64,000 nt of DNA from Tabrizicola caldifontis (GTDB lineage Bacteria; Pseudomonadota; Alphaproteobacteria; Rhodobacterales; Rhodobacteraceae). This document shows, one piece after another, positions 8,197 to 16,730 of the stretch (its first letter is position 1; the number at the start of each line of letters is the position of its first letter). The position numbers and the translations under genes were made by a program. The notes beneath the pieces are model-generated. The model did no database searches. It worked only from the letters and a program-made list of their open reading frames with translations, and was not told the origin of the DNA. The DNA lies in assembly GCF_004762095.1 (NCBI RefSeq), contig NZ_SIJH01000002.1:1-64000 (forward strand). Reading direction: 5' to 3'.

Positions 8197-8817
8197 TCAC
8201 GCAACCTTTGCCGTCAGGCGGGCAACCGCGACCCGAAACGGCACAAGTGCCACCAGGGCGAGCAGAAGCTTCACGATCCAGTCGCCAAGCGCCAGCGAGA
8301 CCCAGAACGGCGCGACAGGGCCAAGGCCGATCAGCGGCATCGGGTCGGCGGCCCAGGACACATCGTTGGCGGGCTCGATGAAAGTCAGCGTGCCGGAAAA
8401 GGCGATGGTGAAGAACAGCGCGGTATCCACGCTGGATCCGACCAGGGTCGATACCAGGGGGGCCTTCCACCAGCTGCCCTGACGCAGGCGATCGAAGATC
8501 GTCACGTCAAGCAGCTGGGCGGTCAGAAAGGCCAGGCCCGAGCCGATTGCGATGCGCAGGGTAACCAGCGGGCCGAACTCGCCCGTGATCTGCGTGCCGA
8601 TGAACGAGCAGACAACGCCGGTGACAAAGCCCGCCAGCACCACGCGCCGCGCAACCGCAGGGCCGGCCAGGCGATTGGCAAGGTCGGTGACCAGAAAGGC
8701 GAAGGGATAGGTCAACGCCCCCCACGTGAGGTAGAGCCCAAGCGGATACTGGACAAGGATGTTGGACGCGGTGACGATCACCGCCATGGCAATTATGCCG
8801 GGCAGAAGCAGGCGCAT
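8197..8817 (-). CDS. Queuosine precursor transporter, YhhQ/VUT family
   Basis: 206-residue inner-membrane protein with about six hydrophobic segments. LTYPFAFLVTDLANRLAG near the N-terminus is the YhhQ signature; QLLDVTIFDRLR and GSSVDTALFFTIAFSGT follow, carrying conserved polar residues. The family imports preQ0/preQ1 for tRNA queuosine modification. ATG 8817 (MRLLLPGI) is preferred; the frame extends further upstream but that extension is not family-like. It is monocistronic on the minus strand with a possible promoter at 8878-8904. No preQ1 riboswitch was recognised. Confidence 0.85.
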   Translation of the reverse strand: MRLLLPGIIAMAVIVTASNILVQYPLGLYLTWGALTYPFAFLVTDLANRLAGPAVARRVVLAGFVTGVVCSFIGTQITGEFGPLVTLRIAIGSGLAFLTAQLLDVTIFDRLRQGSWWKAPLVSTLVGSSVDTALFFTIAFSGTLTFIEPANDVSWAADPMPLIGLGPVAPFWVSLALGDWIVKLLLALVALVPFRVAVARLTAKVA

Positions 8818-8877
8818 GATGTGATCCGTTTTGACAAGGTCGCGGAGACTTGGCCCCCGACATGAGGGCGCGGGCGA

Positions 8878-8904
8878 CCTATACCTGCGCCCTGCGTCTG
8901 TCAA
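8878..8904 (-). promoter_or_regulatory. Possible sigma-70-type promoter of the YhhQ gene
   Basis: On the minus strand TTGACA (8904-8899) is followed after 15 bp by TATAGG (8883-8878); a frame shift of 1-2 bp gives ATAGGT or TAGGTC at 16-17 bp. It lies about 60 bp before the ATG at 8817. Based on sequence match only. Confidence 0.35.
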
Positions 8905-8921
8905 TCGGTATCCTTCCCGGC

Positions 8922-9815
8922 TCAGTTTGCCGCCAGCACCGCCTGACACTGTTTCGGCAGGTCGGCCATGGTGAATTCGCGCGGCCCCTTCTTGCGAGGT
9001 GCATCCTCGTCCTTCGGCTTCTTTCCATCGGACTTGGGCGGGTTCAGATAGTCGGTCACCCACCACATCAGCGTGTCGTCGCAGCCGTCACCGCCCTTTG
9101 AAAGTTCAACCACCGTCGGGGTCTGCGTCTCGCACAGCCGCGCGCCTTTCGGGCATTTCAATCGGACGTGAAAGTGCGTGTCGTGTCCGGCGACCGGACG
9201 GATCTTCTGAAGCCATTTCCTGTCCTGGGCGGTGGCCGTCCTGCACATCTCGATCTTGACCGCCGCGGCAACGAAGATGCGATCCACCCGCGGGTCGGAG
9301 GCCGCCACCTTCAGCAGGCGGTGATGCACGCCGGTCCAGTTCCCGGTCACCGAACGCTGGTCGGCCGAACGCACTGGGATCGAGCTGATCTCCTCGCGCT
9401 GCTCGCGGGTCAGCGACAGACTGCGTGGCGGCAGCATCCAGATGTCGGCGTCCAGTCCGATCTGGTGGCTGGCGTGGCCGCTGGTCATCGGCCCGCCGCG
9501 CGGCTGGCTGATGTCGCCGATGTAAAGGCCCTTGCCGAAACCGATGTCGCGGGCGGTCTGCGACAGGTCCATAAGGAACTGTATGGTAACCGGATGGCCC
9601 CAGTTGCGGTTCCGCGACAGCCGCATCGCCTGCCAGGTCGGGCCGGTTTCCGGCAATTCGACCAGACCTGCCGCGCAACCACGGGCATAAGAGCCTATGG
9701 GCATCGCATCCTCGCGCGAGGGCGTGGCCATGGCGCCGAACAGCTTGTTCGCCAGTTTTTCCGCCTGGGCGGGCGCTGCCAGGCACAAGATCAGCAGAAC
9801 TGCGCGGGTCAGCAT
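8922..9815 (-). CDS. mepA: Penicillin-insensitive murein endopeptidase (M74)
   Basis: 297-residue periplasmic D-alanyl-meso-DAP endopeptidase that cuts peptide cross-links in peptidoglycan. A short signal peptide (MLTRAVLLILCLAAPAQA) precedes the M74 domain. Zinc ligands are visible in GHASHQIGLDAD (His and Asp) near residue 113 and in HDTHFHVRLKC near residue 210. A Lys/Asp-rich low-complexity stretch (about 260-280) precedes the C-terminal tail. The ATG at 9815 overlaps the stop of the upstream MFS gene by one base, so the two are coupled. Confidence 0.93.
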   Translation of the reverse strand: MLTRAVLLILCLAAPAQAEKLANKLFGAMATPSREDAMPIGSYARGCAAGLVELPETGPTWQAMRLSRNRNWGHPVTIQFLMDLSQTARDIGFGKGLYIGDISQPRGGPMTSGHASHQIGLDADIWMLPPRSLSLTREQREEISSIPVRSADQRSVTGNWTGVHHRLLKVAASDPRVDRIFVAAAVKIEMCRTATAQDRKWLQKIRPVAGHDTHFHVRLKCPKGARLCETQTPTVVELSKGGDGCDDTLMWWVTDYLNPPKSDGKKPKDEDAPRKKGPREFTMADLPKQCQAVLAAN

Positions 9816-11185
9816 CAGGCCTTCATCTCTCCCCTGGGTCGAACGAAGGATAGCAGGAAAAGACCGATCAGGAACAACACGATCAGCGGAGCGATGCCGA
9901 TGCGCTGCGATCCGCTGATCATGGTGACCAGCGCGATCAGGGCCGGCGCAAGGAAGCTGGTGACCTTGCCCGACAGGGCATAAAGCCCGAAGGCCTCGGT
10001 CGCGCGGTCCGGCGTGGTGTGGCGGGCCATCATCGTTCGGCTGGCCGCCTGCAGCGAGCCGCCCGCCGCCCCGATCAGCGCACCGCAGCCGAAGAAGATC
10101 GCGTCGGGCAGGCTGGATGCAGGGTCAAGGGCAAGGCCCCACAGGCTTTCCCGCGTCATGCCGACGATGACGATGCAGACCAGGATCAGCACAAGGATCG
10201 ACGCCACGATCACCGGTTTCGGCCCGTAGGCCCGGTCGGCCCGGCCACCGATGAAGGCAACGATCATCGCCGTCACCACGCCGACGATGCCGAAAATGCC
10301 GATCTGGGTGATGGACCAGCCCAGCACGCCCGAAGCATAGATGCCGCCGAACCCGTAAAGCGCATTCAGCGCGTCGCGGTAGAATAGCGAGGACAGAAGA
10401 TAGGCCGTCAGGCTGCGCCGGTAGCGCAGGCTGCGGATCAGGTCGCCTAGGCTGGCCAGGGCACGTTCAAGATGCAGCGGGCGCCGCTCGGTGCGGGGTT
10501 CCTTAACCCACAGGAAGAATGGGATCATGAACACGACATACCACAGAGCGGTGAAGGGGCCGACGAAGCGGGTGCCCTCGCGCGCTTCGGTATCGAGGCC
10601 GAAAAGCGGCGGGATGCCCAGAAGCGTCAGACCGGTATCGGCGCCCTCGGCAAAGAACAGCAGCATCACGATCAGCGCCACAAGACCGCCCAGGTAACCG
10701 AAGGCAAAACCCGTGCCCGAGATCGCGCCGAGGTCGTCCGATTGCGTCAGCGAGGGCATCAGCGCATTGGTGAAGATCGTGGCGAACTCCATGCCGACAA
10801 AGCCAAGCCCGAACAGCAGAACGGCCCAGAACAGCATCCCCGCCTCGCCGCCCGGCGCCACCCACCACAGGCCCGCTGCGCCGATCACATAGCATGCGGA
10901 AAAGGCCCAGACCCAGACCAGCCGCCGCCCCGTGCCGTCGGCGATGGCGCCCAGGACCGGGGCCAGCACCGCGATGATCAGCGAGGCGATGGCCAGGCCC
11001 CAGCCCCAGTAGGCCTGGGCAGCAGCCTTGGCGGCCTCTTCGTCGAGGCCCGCACCCATGTAGTAGCCTCGGGCGATCTCGGCGAAGTAGGGGCCGAAGA
11101 CGAAGGTCAGAAGCAGCGTGTTGTAGGGCTGGCTGGCCCAGTCGAAGAAATACCAGCCCCAGATGCGCTTCCTGTCGCCGACCAT
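9815..11185 (-). CDS. MFS transporter, UMF1 (Atg22-like) family
   Basis: 456-residue inner-membrane transporter with about twelve segments. The start MVGDRKRIWGWYFFDWASQPYNTL, with FDWA(S/N)xPYxT, is the hallmark of the UMF1/Atg22-like major facilitator family. NALMPSLTQSDDLGAISGTGFAFGYLGG after the fourth or fifth segment is also typical. Yeast Atg22 effluxes amino acids from vacuoles; the bacterial substrates are unknown. Start ATG 11185 follows AAGGGGCAGGG; the frame continues upstream but loses family character. It is coupled to mepA. Confidence 0.85.
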   Translation of the reverse strand: MVGDRKRIWGWYFFDWASQPYNTLLLTFVFGPYFAEIARGYYMGAGLDEEAAKAAAQAYWGWGLAIASLIIAVLAPVLGAIADGTGRRLVWVWAFSACYVIGAAGLWWVAPGGEAGMLFWAVLLFGLGFVGMEFATIFTNALMPSLTQSDDLGAISGTGFAFGYLGGLVALIVMLLFFAEGADTGLTLLGIPPLFGLDTEAREGTRFVGPFTALWYVVFMIPFFLWVKEPRTERRPLHLERALASLGDLIRSLRYRRSLTAYLLSSLFYRDALNALYGFGGIYASGVLGWSITQIGIFGIVGVVTAMIVAFIGGRADRAYGPKPVIVASILVLILVCIVIVGMTRESLWGLALDPASSLPDAIFFGCGALIGAAGGSLQAASRTMMARHTTPDRATEAFGLYALSGKVTSFLAPALIALVTMISGSQRIGIAPLIVLFLIGLFLLSFVRPRGEMKA

Positions 11186-11292
11186 GCCCTGCCCCTTGGT
11201 CTTTCCCGAAGTGAACCCGGAAAAGCCGCCTGGCGCAAGCTGTCGCGCTTCCGCCCTTGCGGGCGTCATCTCGGGCGCGGCGAAAAGACCCG

Positions 11293-11844
11293 TCAGGGGC
11301 GATGAGCGGACCCGACCCGCCCGGGCGGCCAGGGGCGGGTTGCCTCGGCCGCGCACCAGGCCGTGACCCAGTCGGGCAGGGGCGGGCTTTCCGGGGGCAG
11401 GCCCATGGCCAGCGCCAACTCGCGCGGAGGGACGATCCCGGCCTTCGACACGATGGCCGACCGGATCAGCACCTGCGAGGTGCACTCTTCGCCCTTCCAC
11501 ATCGACTGGTCCATGTAGATGAACCGTTCGTCCCAGCCAAGGCAGCGGCTGCGCATCGTCAGCCGCATGAACATGGTCACCCGGCGCCGGTACCGCACCG
11601 AGGCCCCCGCCACCGTCATGCCCCAGCGCATTTCCCGCAGGATGCGGTGCAGGCCTGTCCGGACCCCCAGCGGCAACCGGCCCAGGTCGTACAGCGTCAG
11701 CGTGCGGCCGTTGTTCAGCTCCACCCACGGGTCAAGATCCCAGGGCCAGCAGATCAGACTGTCTTCATGCGTGTCGAAAATGCCCAGCGGCGCTTGACGG
11801 CGGGCCCGGGCCATGGCCCTGAACATGCGCAGGAAAGGATACAT
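11293..11844 (-). CDS. Acyl-CoA thioesterase-like protein (4HBT/hot-dog fold)
   Basis: 183-residue protein of the thioesterase-like group related to THEM6/4HBT_2. LDPWVELNNGRTLTLYDLGRLPLG gives the hot-dog motif with the conserved Asn-Asn-Gly. VRYRRRVTMFMRL and DERFIYMDQSMWKG follow in the expected strand order. Start ATG 11844 (MYPFLRMFRAM) has GGGAGA upstream. Family members hydrolyse acyl-CoA or aryl-CoA esters; the substrate is unknown. It is 107 bp upstream of the MFS gene on the same strand, so they may be cotranscribed. Confidence 0.75.
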   Translation of the reverse strand: MYPFLRMFRAMARARRQAPLGIFDTHEDSLICWPWDLDPWVELNNGRTLTLYDLGRLPLGVRTGLHRILREMRWGMTVAGASVRYRRRVTMFMRLTMRSRCLGWDERFIYMDQSMWKGEECTSQVLIRSAIVSKAGIVPPRELALAMGLPPESPPLPDWVTAWCAAEATRPWPPGRVGSAHRP

Positions 11845-11971
11845 CTGCTTCTCCCGTTTCCCGCCCGGATTTGCCCGGGTCGGCGGCAAGGTCAAGCGCA
11901 ACGCTGCGGAAGGCATTGCCCTTCCCCGCCCCTGCGGCTACCTCTGGCCGAAACCTGCGCCGGAGTGCCCG

Positions 11972-12259
11972 ATGACCTCGCTCTTCCAGATCCTGCTTCT
12001 GATCCTAGACATCGCGCAGTTCATCATCATCGCCCACATCATCATGAGCTGGCTGATCAATTTCCAGGTGCTGAACCTGCGCCAGCCGCTTGTCGCCTCG
12101 ATCTGGGACGGGCTGAACCGGCTGCTGGAACCGGTCTATTCCCGCGTGCGCAGCATTCTGCCGAACATGGGCGGACTTGATCTTGCGCCGCTGGTCGTGC
12201 TGATCGCGGTCTATGCGCTGCGGATCATCCTGATCAACAACGCCGCCGTCTTCCTCTGA
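11972..12259 (+). CDS. YggT family membrane protein
   Basis: 95-residue protein with two hydrophobic helices flanking the YggT signature: IAHIIMSWLINFQ, then LNRLLEPVYSRVRSILPNMGGLDLAPLVVLI. Family members sit in the inner membrane; osmotic-shock and cell-division links have been proposed, but the function is not settled. ATG 11972 begins MTSLFQILLLILDI; upstream translation is not family-like. It ends four bases before recQ. Confidence 0.9.
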   Translation: MTSLFQILLLILDIAQFIIIAHIIMSWLINFQVLNLRQPLVASIWDGLNRLLEPVYSRVRSILPNMGGLDLAPLVVLIAVYALRIILINNAAVFL

Positions 12260-12263
12260 TCCC

Positions 12264-14306
12264 TTGGACCAGGCGGCCCGGCTTCTGCACTCTGTCTTCG
12301 GCTTCCCCGATTTCCGCCCCGGTCAGGCGGAAATCGTGCAGTCGGTGCTTTCAGGGCGGAACACGCTGGCCATCATGCCCACTGGCGGCGGCAAGTCGCT
12401 CTGCTTCCAGCTTCCGGCGCTTTGCCGCGAAGGGGTGACGGTCGTCATCTCGCCGCTCATTGCACTGATGCGGGACCAGGTCCGCGCGCTGCGGGCGGCG
12501 GGGGTAGAGGCCGGGGCGCTGACCTCGGGCAACACCGGCGAAGAGACGGAGGCAGTCTTTCAGGCCATCGACGACGGTCGCCTGAAGCTTCTCTACATGG
12601 CGCCGGAACGGTTGGCTTCGGGCGGAGCGCTGGCCTTGCTGCGACGGGCTCGATGCAGCCTGATCGCGGTCGACGAAGCCCATTGCGTCAGCCAGTGGGG
12701 CCATGACTTCCGCCCCGACTACCTGCGGATCGGCGAACTTCGCCGGTCGCTGAAGGTGCCGCTCGCGGCGTTTACCGCCACGGCCGACCACGAGACCCGG
12801 GCCGAGATCGTCGCCCGGCTGTTCGACGGCGAGGCGCCGGCCACCTTCCTGCGCGGCTTCGACCGGCCGAACATCCACCTGGCCTTCGCCGTCAAGTCCA
12901 GCCCGCGCGAGCAGATCCTGCGCTTTGCGGCGGCGCGAAAGGGGCAATCCGGCATTGTCTATTGCGGCACCCGTGCCAAGACCGAGGTGCTGGCCCAGGC
13001 CCTGCGCGAGGCGGGCCATCCCGCGGCGGCCTATCATGGCGGAATGGAGGCGGAAGAGCGCCGGCAGGTCGAGGCGCGCTTCCAGCGCGAGGACGCGCTG
13101 ATCGTCGTTGCGACGGTCGCCTTCGGAATGGGGATCGACAAGCCCGACATCCGCTGGGTCGCCCATGCCGACCTGCCGAAGTCGATCGAGAGTTATTATC
13201 AGGAAATCGGCCGCGCGGGCCGCGATGGCAGCCCGGCCGAGACGCTGACGCTTTACGGCCCCGACGACATCCGTCTGCGCCGGTCGCAGATCGACGAAAG
13301 CGCAGCTCCGGCAGAGCGCAAGGCCGCCGATCACGGGCGGCTGAACGCGCTGCTGGGCCTTGCCGAGGCCCTGGCCTGCCGTCGGCAGGTGCTGCTGGGC
13401 TATTTCGGGGAAGAGGCCGGGGCCTGCGGCAACTGCGACCTGTGCGACCGCCCGGCGCAGACCTTCGATGCAACCGAGGCCGTGCGCAAGGCGCTGTCGG
13501 CCATCCTCCGCACCGGGGAATGGTCCGGGGTCGGGCATCTGATCGACATCCTGACCGGCACGCCGACGCCCAAGGTGCGCGAGCGCGGGCACCATCTGTT
13601 GCCGACCTTTGCCGTCGGCCGCGACCTGTCGAAGGCGGCCTGGGGTGCCGTGTTCCGGCAGATGATGGGGCGCGACCTCGTGCGACCGGACCCCGAACGC
13701 CACGGTGCGCTGCGCATGACCGAAGCTGCGCGGCCCGTCCTGCGCGGCGAGGCCACGGTGATGCTCCGGCGCGACACGATCGCAGCGTCGGCGGATCGTG
13801 AAGTCGTGCGCACACAGGTTGCAGACGAGGACGCGGCCCTGCTATCGCTGCTGAAAGCGAAACGCCGCGCGCTGGCCGAGGCGCAGAACGTGCCGGCCTA
13901 TGTCGTCTTTCCAGACCGCACCCTGATCGAGATGACCGAACGCAAGCCCCGGACGCTGGACCAGATGGCCGGCATCACCGGGGTCGGCGCGAAAAAGCTG
14001 GAAAGCTATGGCGCGGCCTTTCTCGAGGTGATCGCGGGCGAGGCAGAGCAGCTGCACCCGGCGCGGATGCGGCTGGCCGGACGGCCCGAAGGCGCGCTTT
14101 TCGACCGGCTGGCCGAGGCACAGCTTGCGCTTGCGCGCGGCGCGGACGGGACGGGGAAATATCTGTCCTGCACCCATTCCACCCTGCGCGCCATCGCCGA
14201 ACGGCGGCCCTCGACCCTGGCGGAACTTGCCGCGATACCCGGAATGGGCGAGCACAAGCTGGAACGCTTCGGCGCTGCCTTTCTGGCGGTCCTGCGCGAG
14301 GGCTGA
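12264..14306 (+). CDS. recQ: ATP-dependent DNA helicase RecQ
   Basis: 680-residue superfamily-2 helicase acting 3'-5' in recombination and repair. Walker A is PTGGGKSLCFQLPA near residue 40, Walker B is IAVDEAHCVSQWGHDFRPDY, and motif VI is QEIGRAGRDG. The RecQ zinc site is visible as a Cys in ALACRRQ plus CGNCDLC near residues 373-395. The C-terminus carries two HRDC domains: AYVVFPDRTLIEM with GVGAKKLESYG, and a second around GMGEHKLERFG. The start is TTG 12264, because no ATG precedes FGFPDFRPGQ in frame. The gap to yggT is only 4 bp. Confidence 0.93.
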   Translation: MDQAARLLHSVFGFPDFRPGQAEIVQSVLSGRNTLAIMPTGGGKSLCFQLPALCREGVTVVISPLIALMRDQVRALRAAGVEAGALTSGNTGEETEAVFQAIDDGRLKLLYMAPERLASGGALALLRRARCSLIAVDEAHCVSQWGHDFRPDYLRIGELRRSLKVPLAAFTATADHETRAEIVARLFDGEAPATFLRGFDRPNIHLAFAVKSSPREQILRFAAARKGQSGIVYCGTRAKTEVLAQALREAGHPAAAYHGGMEAEERRQVEARFQREDALIVVATVAFGMGIDKPDIRWVAHADLPKSIESYYQEIGRAGRDGSPAETLTLYGPDDIRLRRSQIDESAAPAERKAADHGRLNALLGLAEALACRRQVLLGYFGEEAGACGNCDLCDRPAQTFDATEAVRKALSAILRTGEWSGVGHLIDILTGTPTPKVRERGHHLLPTFAVGRDLSKAAWGAVFRQMMGRDLVRPDPERHGALRMTEAARPVLRGEATVMLRRDTIAASADREVVRTQVADEDAALLSLLKAKRRALAEAQNVPAYVVFPDRTLIEMTERKPRTLDQMAGITGVGAKKLESYGAAFLEVIAGEAEQLHPARMRLAGRPEGALFDRLAEAQLALARGADGTGKYLSCTHSTLRAIAERRPSTLAELAAIPGMGEHKLERFGAAFLAVLREG

Positions 14307-14319
14307 TCCTGCTGCAAGG

Positions 14320-14757
14320 TCAGTCGTGGCGGCGTTCCAGCTGGGCCAGCCGCACCTGCCGCAGCGCCTCGACCAGAAGCGCGGTAAGAAGGCCGAAGCT
14401 GAGAAAGCCATTGACGGCCGTCATGGCTGCCAGAATGCGCCATTCCGTTGGCGGCACCATGTCGCCAAGGCCGAGGGTGGTGAAGCATTCCAGCGCGAAG
14501 TAGACCGCCTCTTCCATGGTCGCGAACGCGCCCAGAAGGTGCAGCGTTCCGGCCCAGCTCCAGACGCCGGCGGTGACGACGCCAAGCACCCACAGGCCGA
14601 CGCCGATCAGCATCAGCAGAAGCTTCGGCCGCTGCGGCTGGGCGATCAGCCAGGGGTGGGCGCTTCGGAAGACGACTTCCAGCACCAGCGCGGCCACCGC
14701 CATCACCACGAGATTGGCGATGAGCAACCCGGTTCCAAGCGCGATCTGTGTCAGCAT
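14320..14757 (-). CDS. Small ion-channel protein (Ion_trans_2-type pore)
   Basis: 145-residue membrane protein with two N-terminal hydrophobic segments, then a pore unit: ALECFTTLGLGDMVPPTEWR, resembling the K+-channel filter region (TVGYGD) but reading TLGLGD, followed by a final helix. No C-terminal RCK or nucleotide domain. The helix-pore-helix arrangement suggests an oligomeric cation channel; K+ selectivity is uncertain because the filter deviates. It converges with recQ, leaving a 13-bp gap, and is divergent from smpB. Confidence 0.75.
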   Translation of the reverse strand: MLTQIALGTGLLIANLVVMAVAALVLEVVFRSAHPWLIAQPQRPKLLLMLIGVGLWVLGVVTAGVWSWAGTLHLLGAFATMEEAVYFALECFTTLGLGDMVPPTEWRILAAMTAVNGFLSFGLLTALLVEALRQVRLAQLERRHD

Positions 14758-14806
14758 GGTGTCCCTTCTGGACTAAGGCCTCGCCAAGGCTTATCTCAGC
14801 GCGATC

Positions 14807-15286
14807 ATGGTGGCCAAGTCCGATCCCAATTCCAGACTGATTGCCGAGAACCGGCGTGCGCGGTTCGATTACCACATCGAATCCGACCTGGAGGCAGGCA
14901 TCGTCCTTCACGGATCGGAAGTGAAAAGCCTGCGGCAGGGCGGCGCGAACATCGCCGAAAGCTATGCCTCGGTCGAGGGCGGCGAGCTTTGGCTCATCAA
15001 CAGCTACATCGCCCCCTATCTGCAGGCCAAGACCTTCGGACACGAGGAACGGCGGCGCCGCAAGCTTCTGGTGTCGAAGAAGGAACTTTCGCGCCTGTGG
15101 AACGCGGTGGGCCGCGAGGGCATGACCATCGTGCCGATGAAGATGTATTTCAACGACCGCGGCATCGTGAAGCTGAAGCTTGGCATCGCAAAGGGCAAGA
15201 AGCTGGCCGACAAGCGAGAAACCACAGCCAAGCGCGACTGGGAGCGGCAGAAGGCCCGGCTTCTAAAGCAGAACAGCCGGGACTGA
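14807..15286 (+). CDS. smpB: SsrA-binding protein SmpB
   Basis: 159-residue tmRNA partner for trans-translation rescue of stalled ribosomes. Typical features are [12 protein letters not shown] near the N-terminus, [24 protein letters not shown] around residues 30-50, and [10 protein letters not shown]. The basic tail ([14 protein letters not shown]) inserts into the mRNA channel. Length matches the family. The ssrA RNA itself is not recognisable in this window. Confidence 0.97.
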   Translation: MVAKSDPNSRLIAENRRARFDYHIESDLEAGIVLHGSEVKSLRQGGANIAESYASVEGGELWLINSYIAPYLQAKTFGHEERRRRKLLVSKKELSRLWNAVGREGMTIVPMKMYFNDRGIVKLKLGIAKGKKLADKRETTAKRDWERQKARLLKQNSRD

Positions 15287-15406
15287 CCTGCACCATTCGT
15301 TGACCGAAATGGCCATGTCTGGCACCATTTGCCGACCGGACAGCAAATCCGGGGTCGTCCGGACGCCCTTCCCGGGCCCACCGGACCAGAGGGAAGGGCT
15401 GTGGTC

Positions 15407-15697
15407 ATGGGAATGGAACTGATCATCCAGATCATCGCGGGTCTGATCGGCGGAAATGCCGCAGGCGCCGGGCTAAAGAACCTCAGCCTGGGCACCGCAG
15501 GCAATTCGATCACCGGAGCCGTGGGTGGCGGTCTGGGCGGGGTAATCCTTGCAATGCTGGGCGGCGACGGCGCGGCCGCGGATGCGGCGAAAAGCCTGGA
15601 CCTGAATGCCATCATACAGTCGGTGGCCGGCGGCGGTGTCGGGGGTGCGGTGCTGACGGCAATCCTTGGCGCGATCAGGAAGGCGCTGGTGAAGTAA
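15407..15697 (+). CDS. Small glycine/alanine-rich membrane-associated protein
   Basis: 96-residue hypothetical protein starting MGMELIIQIIAGLIGG. It contains alternating Gly-rich hydrophobic stretches (GAVGGGLGGVILAMLGG and GGGVGGAVLTAILGAIRKAL), which could form two membrane hairpins or a glycine-zipper packing. Similar DNA-binding-like or glycine-zipper small proteins occur in other Rhodobacteraceae, but I assign no function. ATG 15407 has GGGAAGGG 9-16 bases upstream. It stands between smpB and sseA with its own flanking gaps. Confidence 0.65.
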   Translation: MGMELIIQIIAGLIGGNAAGAGLKNLSLGTAGNSITGAVGGGLGGVILAMLGGDGAAADAAKSLDLNAIIQSVAGGGVGGAVLTAILGAIRKALVK

Positions 15698-15818
15698 GAC
15701 GACTGGCACAGGCGCCAGGGGACGCCCGCCCCGTGCCGTACCGCTGTGCCTGTCCGGTGTGCTTGCGTCCGGGGGCCACCCGCGGGTATATGCGGCTGAC
15801 CCTACGGGAGGCCCCCAG

Positions 15819-16682
15819 ATGACCCCATCGCCGCAGGACGACCCCAGGACGCTGGTCTCGACCGACTGGCTGGCCAAACACCTGCGCGACCCCGACCTGC
15901 GGGTTCTGGACGCCAGCTGGTATCTGCCCGATGCCGGGCGGGATGCGAAGGCCGAATATCAGGCCGCCCACATCCCCGGTGCGCGCTTCTTCGACATCGA
16001 CGAGATTTCCGACCAGCGCTCCAGCCTGCCACACATGGCGCCTCCGCCCGAAAAGTTCATCAGCCGGATGCGGGCGATGGGCGTGGGCGACGGGCATCAG
16101 GTTGTGGTCTATGACGGTGCCGGCATCTTCAGTGCGGCACGTGTCTGGTGGACGTTCCGGCTGATGGGCAAGACCGATGTGGCCGTGCTGGACGGCGGCT
16201 TCCCCAAATGGCGCGCCGAGGGCCGCGAGATCGAGGACATGCCGCCGGTGATACGCGACCGGCACATGACGGTTTCCCGCCAGAACCATCTGGTCAAGGA
16301 TGTGACCCAGGTCGCCCATGCGGCAAAGCTGGGCGAGGCGGAAATCCTGGATGCCCGATCGGCCGCGCGCTTTCGGGGCGAGGCACCGGAACCCCGCCCC
16401 GGCCTTAGGTCGGGGCATATTCCGGGGTCCAGGAACATCCCCTTTACCGAGGTGCTGAACACTGATGGCACGATGAAGACGCCGGCCGAACTGAAGGCCC
16501 TGTTCGAAGCTGCGGGGGTGGACCTGACCAAACCCGCGATCACCACCTGCGGCTCGGGTGTCACGGCTGCGATCCTGAGCCTGGCGCTGGAACGGATCGG
16601 ACATCGCAACCACGCGCTCTATGATGGCTCCTGGGCCGAATGGGGCATGTATGACGACCTGCGGGTGGCAACCGGGCCCTAG
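15819..16682 (+). CDS. sseA: 3-mercaptopyruvate sulfurtransferase
   Basis: 287-residue protein of two rhodanese domains. The first, inactive one contains WYLPDAGRDAKAEYQAAHIPGARFFDID. The second has the catalytic loop CGSGVTAA near residue 237, the CG(S/T)GVTA form that distinguishes mercaptopyruvate sulfurtransferase from thiosulfate sulfurtransferase. It transfers sulfur from 3-mercaptopyruvate to thiols or cyanide. ATG 15819 follows GGGAGG. It lies 48 bp upstream of an aromatic aminotransferase gene, a logical pairing because transamination of cysteine supplies mercaptopyruvate. Confidence 0.92.
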   Translation: MTPSPQDDPRTLVSTDWLAKHLRDPDLRVLDASWYLPDAGRDAKAEYQAAHIPGARFFDIDEISDQRSSLPHMAPPPEKFISRMRAMGVGDGHQVVVYDGAGIFSAARVWWTFRLMGKTDVAVLDGGFPKWRAEGREIEDMPPVIRDRHMTVSRQNHLVKDVTQVAHAAKLGEAEILDARSAARFRGEAPEPRPGLRSGHIPGSRNIPFTEVLNTDGTMKTPAELKALFEAAGVDLTKPAITTCGSGVTAAILSLALERIGHRNHALYDGSWAEWGMYDDLRVATGP

Positions 16683-16730
16683 GTCCGGCGCCCCGCGCCA
16701 CCCTGTCCGTAGCTTTCGCCGGAGTTTCCC

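Noticed and set aside
12351-13703. 450-codon open frame antisense to recQ
   Set aside because: GC-driven open frame with no recognisable domain; recQ is certain.
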